Origin: Chloroflexia bacterium
GTDB taxonomy: Bacteria > Chloroflexota > Chloroflexia > Thermobaculales > Thermobaculaceae
Assembly (NCBI GenBank): GCA_013695265.1
Contig: JACDAU010000479.1
Coordinates: 1-7,956 of the forward strand
DNA: 7,956 bases
Direction: 5' to 3'
Notes under the pieces: model-generated
Told to the model about the DNA's origin: nothing
The model's input: only the letters and a program-made list of their open reading frames with translations
The model's database searches: none
In this document: positions 5,441 to 7,956 of the stretch, piece after piece
How positions within the stretch are numbered: the first letter of the stretch is position 1
Layout of the letters: each line of letters begins with the position of its first letter
Made by a program: the position numbers and the translations under genes

Positions 5441-6939
5441 CTCAGTTCCGCTGGCTCGAAGACGTGGTGCGGCCGCTCTTTGTGGCCGCGCTCATCACGT
5501 GCATCGCGTCGGCGTGGGTGGGGCTGGCGAACCTCTCCTCGGCGGGGCCGGGCGCGGGATACCTGACGCCGCTCTGCTTCCTCGTGGCGGTCGAGGCGTT
5601 TATCTCCCGCCGGATGATCCGCACGCGTCTGCACCGCCTCGACAACGCGAAGAAGTACCGTGCCGCAGAGCTTTTCGTGCTGTACTTCCTGGTGCAGATC
5701 GTGAACAACCTCGCGGCGGGTCGAAGCAACCCACTTGCCGGCATCCCAAACGCGGACTCCGGCAACATCCTCTCGTTCGTGCTACTGCTCGGCTGCTGGG
5801 GCGCCGCTACGCTCACCGCCGGCGACCTGGAAGATCTGGATCAGCCGACGCAAAACTACCAGGGGTACATCCAGCCCGCCGACAGCCTGACGAAGCGCTT
5901 CTTCGCGGGAGGGCTCCTGCTGCTGTTCGCGGCGGGGTTGTCCCGTGTCGAGATCGCTACGCTGGTGAACCTGTCCAACCCCTCCGTGCCGGGGCTCGTG
6001 CTGAACGTCCTTGTTTACTTCGCACTCGGGATGGTGATGCTCGGCCAGATCCAGTACAGCACTCTCACGCGGAGATGGCGCGAGCAGGACGCGCGCATCT
6101 CGGCGGGGCTCGCGCGGCGGTGGGTGTGGTTGAGCGCGGCGTTTCTGGCGATCGTGGCCGCGATCGCGTTCGTTCTGCCGACGGGGCACACGATCGGCTT
6201 GCTCGATCTGCTCGCCTACGGCCTCTCGATTATCGGGTTCGTGCTGACCTTGCTGCTTTCCGTGCTCATCATCGCCCCGCTCCTCTGGCTGCTCGGCTTG
6301 TTCGGATGGAATCCCGGCGGCGAGGACGAACCGCTCAACGCCCAACCGCCAGCGCTTCCCCAATCCAGCGCCGGTGGTGGTGGCGACTGGTTCGAGATCG
6401 TGCGCTCGCTCGTCTTCTGGGGGCTACTACTCCTGATCTTTCTGTACATGGCCCGCAGCTACCTGCGCAATCGACCGGACATCGCGCGCGCGATTCGCGA
6501 CCTCGGCATTGTACGCCTTGCCGGCCGATTGTGGCTGGCGCTGAGACGGCGGCTGCGCCGCTATGCGCGCGCTGTCGCAACGCGCCTGCCACATCGCCCG
6601 GCGCGCAGGCCCGGCGCGGGCATTGGCTCAAGCATCGGCAGGCTCCTGCGGCGTCCTGGCGAGATGTCTGCGCGCGAACAGGTGCTGTATTATTACCTGG
6701 ACACGATCCACCGGGCGAGGGACACGGGGCATCCACGCCGCCCGAACCAGACGCCGCGCGAGTATGGCAACGCCCTTGGATCGAACATGCCCGAGGGACG
6801 CCCGGACATGGACGATCTCACGGACGCGTTTGTCGAGGCGCGCTACAGCCCGCACCCCGTCGAGACCGAGGACGCTGGCCGCGCTCGCACACACTGGCAG
6901 CGCCTCGGCGACGCCTTGAAGGGGCTGCGCAGGGAGTAG
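5437..6939 (+). CDS. multi-span membrane protein with C-terminal DUF4129 domain
   Basis: This 500-residue integral membrane protein has about nine or ten hydrophobic segments (roughly 12-30, 41-57, 76-92, 110-127, 155-170, 186-205, 229-248, two in 256-289, and 321-339). A Gly-rich linker (GGGG, 313-316) precedes the last span, and a very basic stretch (about 350-405) follows it. The soluble C-terminus (about 410-475) is a DUF4129 domain, with REQVLYYYLDTIHRA, then GHPRRPNQTPREYG, then LTDAFVEARYS. DUF4129 domains usually sit at the end of TgpA-type transglutaminases or as separate proteins in MoxR/DUF58 operons. I see no transglutaminase Cys-His-Asp domain here. The ATG at 5437 overlaps the DUF58 stop by 4 bases, as at the previous junction. 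A GTG two codons earlier (5431) is also possible. Function unknown; probably a membrane platform for the MoxR/DUF58 machinery. Confidence 0.9.
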   Translation: MTQFRWLEDVVRPLFVAALITCIASAWVGLANLSSAGPGAGYLTPLCFLVAVEAFISRRMIRTRLHRLDNAKKYRAAELFVLYFLVQIVNNLAAGRSNPLAGIPNADSGNILSFVLLLGCWGAATLTAGDLEDLDQPTQNYQGYIQPADSLTKRFFAGGLLLLFAAGLSRVEIATLVNLSNPSVPGLVLNVLVYFALGMVMLGQIQYSTLTRRWREQDARISAGLARRWVWLSAAFLAIVAAIAFVLPTGHTIGLLDLLAYGLSIIGFVLTLLLSVLIIAPLLWLLGLFGWNPGGEDEPLNAQPPALPQSSAGGGGDWFEIVRSLVFWGLLLLIFLYMARSYLRNRPDIARAIRDLGIVRLAGRLWLALRRRLRRYARAVATRLPHRPARRPGAGIGSSIGRLLRRPGEMSAREQVLYYYLDTIHRARDTGHPRRPNQTPREYGNALGSNMPEGRPDMDDLTDAFVEARYSPHPVETEDAGRARTHWQRLGDALKGLRRE

Positions 6940-7114
6940 TAGGCAGTTGGTGATAGGGGTGTAGCGTGGTGGCGGACACATCGTACACTCGTGGGAATCA
7001 TCGCCTGCGCGGAAGATTAAGCCCTCTGCTGATACGCCTAAGCCTGGGATCGCTTTCACGGATCTGGTCGGCAGGCAAGTCCCTGTACCCCTGCATTCAC
7101 CCGCCCTGAACGTA

Positions 7115-7143
7115 TTGACGGGGCACGCGCGCGGGTGTATCGT
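7115..7143 (+). promoter_or_regulatory. sigma70-like promoter of the S8 protease gene
   Basis: TTGACG (7115-7120) and TATCGT (7138-7143) are separated by the optimal 17 bases. Transcription would begin near 7150 and leave a leader of about 30 bases before the ATG at 7182. An inverted repeat GCACG (7123-7127)/CGTGC (7141-7145) and the palindrome CGTGCACG (7141-7148) overlap the spacer, -10 box and probable start site. This would suit a repressor. The 175 bases before it (6940-7114) hold no clear terminator or gene. Confidence 0.65.
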
Positions 7144-7181
7144 GCACGCAGGGCCGCCAACACATTCATCGGAGCAACACC

Positions 7182-7956
7182 ATGCCCAGCGAACCACCCG
7201 AACCTTCCGCCACGGACCCGACGGACCTTGGCGCCTCTACCGGCACGGGTCAACCGGGCCGCAGGCCGCTGGTGCGCGGCGGCATGGTCACGGACCCACT
7301 CAAGGACGGGCTGCAGCGGCGATTGATCGGCCTGCCGGAAGAAGACGACGCCCTCCTGCCCATCGTCGTTGAGCTGAACCTGCGACATGCCGAGGGACTA
7401 CCCGGCGCCGAGAGCCGGTTCTACGAGGTGTATGAGCGGGCCACTTCGGATGGGGAGGATCGGCCCAGACCCGAGGTGATCGCGAACACGTACGTCCGCT
7501 GTGATCTCACCATCGGGGAAGTGCGCACCCTCGTGCATCTAGACAGTCACGACGCCGGGCCGAGGCAGCGGGCGATTTATCGCGTGTGGCCGGACTTCCC
7601 GGTGCAGGCGCTGACGGATCGCTCCGTCTCTACCGTCAAGGGAGACGCCGCGCAGCGCTCCTTCGCGGCGATGGGTAACGGCGCCACGTGGGCAGTGGTT
7701 GACTCCGGGATCGACGCGAAGCACCCGCACTTCAAGACGTACGACACGCTGGGTGGCGATGTCGCACAACTCCACAAGGACTTCACCCAGCCGTACGAGC
7801 CGGATGACCCTGGCTCCGTGCAAAACGCCCTGCGAGACGGGCTGGGCCACGGAACGCATGTCGCGGGCGTGATCGCCGGGTGTATGCCGGAGAAGTCCCG
7901 CCGGCTCCGGGTGGCGATGCACATCTCCGACGAGTTCGGGAACGAGGCGATCGAGG
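7182..7956 (+). CDS. subtilisin-family (S8) serine protease, 3' end outside window
   Basis: The first 258 codons of a subtilase are present. The catalytic Asp is Asp174 (WAVVDSGIDAKHPHF) and the catalytic His is His223 (GLGHGTHVAGVIAG). The oxyanion Asn and nucleophilic Ser (GTSMA region) should lie past the right edge. The start (MPSEPPEPSATDPTD) is hydrophilic, with no signal peptide or membrane span. The ~150-residue region before the catalytic domain includes LLPIVVELNL and a following strand/helix pattern that may be a prodomain-like module; I do not recognise it as a standard inhibitor domain. The ATG at 7182 is chosen because GGAG (7171-7174) lies 7 bases upstream and a good promoter precedes it. 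Protein targets are unknown. Without a leader it may act inside the cell or use another export route. It is a separate transcription unit from the MoxR operon. Confidence 0.93.
   Translation, partial: MPSEPPEPSATDPTDLGASTGTGQPGRRPLVRGGMVTDPLKDGLQRRLIGLPEEDDALLPIVVELNLRHAEGLPGAESRFYEVYERATSDGEDRPRPEVIANTYVRCDLTIGEVRTLVHLDSHDAGPRQRAIYRVWPDFPVQALTDRSVSTVKGDAAQRSFAAMGNGATWAVVDSGIDAKHPHFKTYDTLGGDVAQLHKDFTQPYEPDDPGSVQNALRDGLGHGTHVAGVIAGCMPEKSRRLRVAMHISDEFGNEAIE

Noticed and set aside
5187..6953. 588-codon open frame on the plus strand overlapping the DUF58 and DUF4129 genes
   Set aside because: It is Arg/Pro/Ala-rich with no domain, lies in a shifted frame of two well-supported genes, and is a typical GC-rich shadow.
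6966..7109. 47-codon GTG-started frame in the gap before the subtilase
   Set aside because: It has only a weak AGGGG upstream, no recognisable sequence, and a length expected by chance; left out of the features.
6940..7114. Possible intrinsic terminator after the DUF4129 gene
   Set aside because: No stable hairpin followed by a T-run could be found; termination may be factor-dependent or lie elsewhere.
1..7956. CRISPR array, tRNA/rRNA genes, insertion sequence or phage genes
   Set aside because: No regularly spaced repeats, no tRNA-like folds or rRNA segments, and no transposase, integrase or phage motifs were seen on either strand.

Overview
The window is GC-rich bacterial chromosomal DNA with two oppositely oriented blocks. 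No 16S rRNA, tRNA or other taxonomic marker is present. The best guess is a Chloroflexota (Thermomicrobia/Sphaerobacter-like) genome or metagenome bin. The reasons are the style of the pyrH relic, the MoxR-DUF58-DUF4129 membrane operon without a transglutaminase, and the ECF42 sigma factor with its DGPF partner. An actinobacterial origin cannot be excluded. This assignment is inference.

Left block (1-3006, all on the minus strand). Read right to left, it holds (a) a decayed 5' fragment of a UMP kinase gene (pyrH) with an in-frame TGA and no 3' three-quarters; (b) a DGPF/YCII-family protein gene, preceded by a TGTCGA-N17-CGTC element that fits the published ECF42 promoter consensus as I recall it; (c) a long ECF42-type sigma factor with a helical C-terminal extension, directly after the DGPF stop codon and in the same frame; and (d) a zinc-family (MDR) NAD(P)H-dependent oxidoreductase that runs off the left edge. 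The DGPF-sigma pair looks like a self-activating unit: the sigma factor would drive the promoter in front of its own operon. Neither the sigma factor nor the oxidoreductase has a normal in-frame start codon where the family alignment expects one. In both, a usable start lies one frame away across a run of G.

Right block (3157-7956, plus strand). A GTG-started MoxR AAA+ ATPase, a DUF58 protein and a multi-span membrane protein with a C-terminal DUF4129 domain form a tight operon. Both junctions are ATGA overlaps of 4 bases. This is the core of the widespread MoxR/DUF58/transglutaminase module, here without the transglutaminase. The upstream region carries an extended -10 box, several palindromes and a possible 47-codon leader ORF that overlaps the moxR start. 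After a gap of about 240 bases, a sigma70-like promoter precedes a subtilisin-family (S8) protease gene. It is cut by the right edge after the catalytic Asp and His, and it has no visible signal peptide.

I see no CRISPR array, transposase, phage gene, tRNA or rRNA. I find no convincing wholly new system. The points most worth checking are the ECF42 autoregulatory promoter, the pyrH relic beside it, and the two missing start codons.
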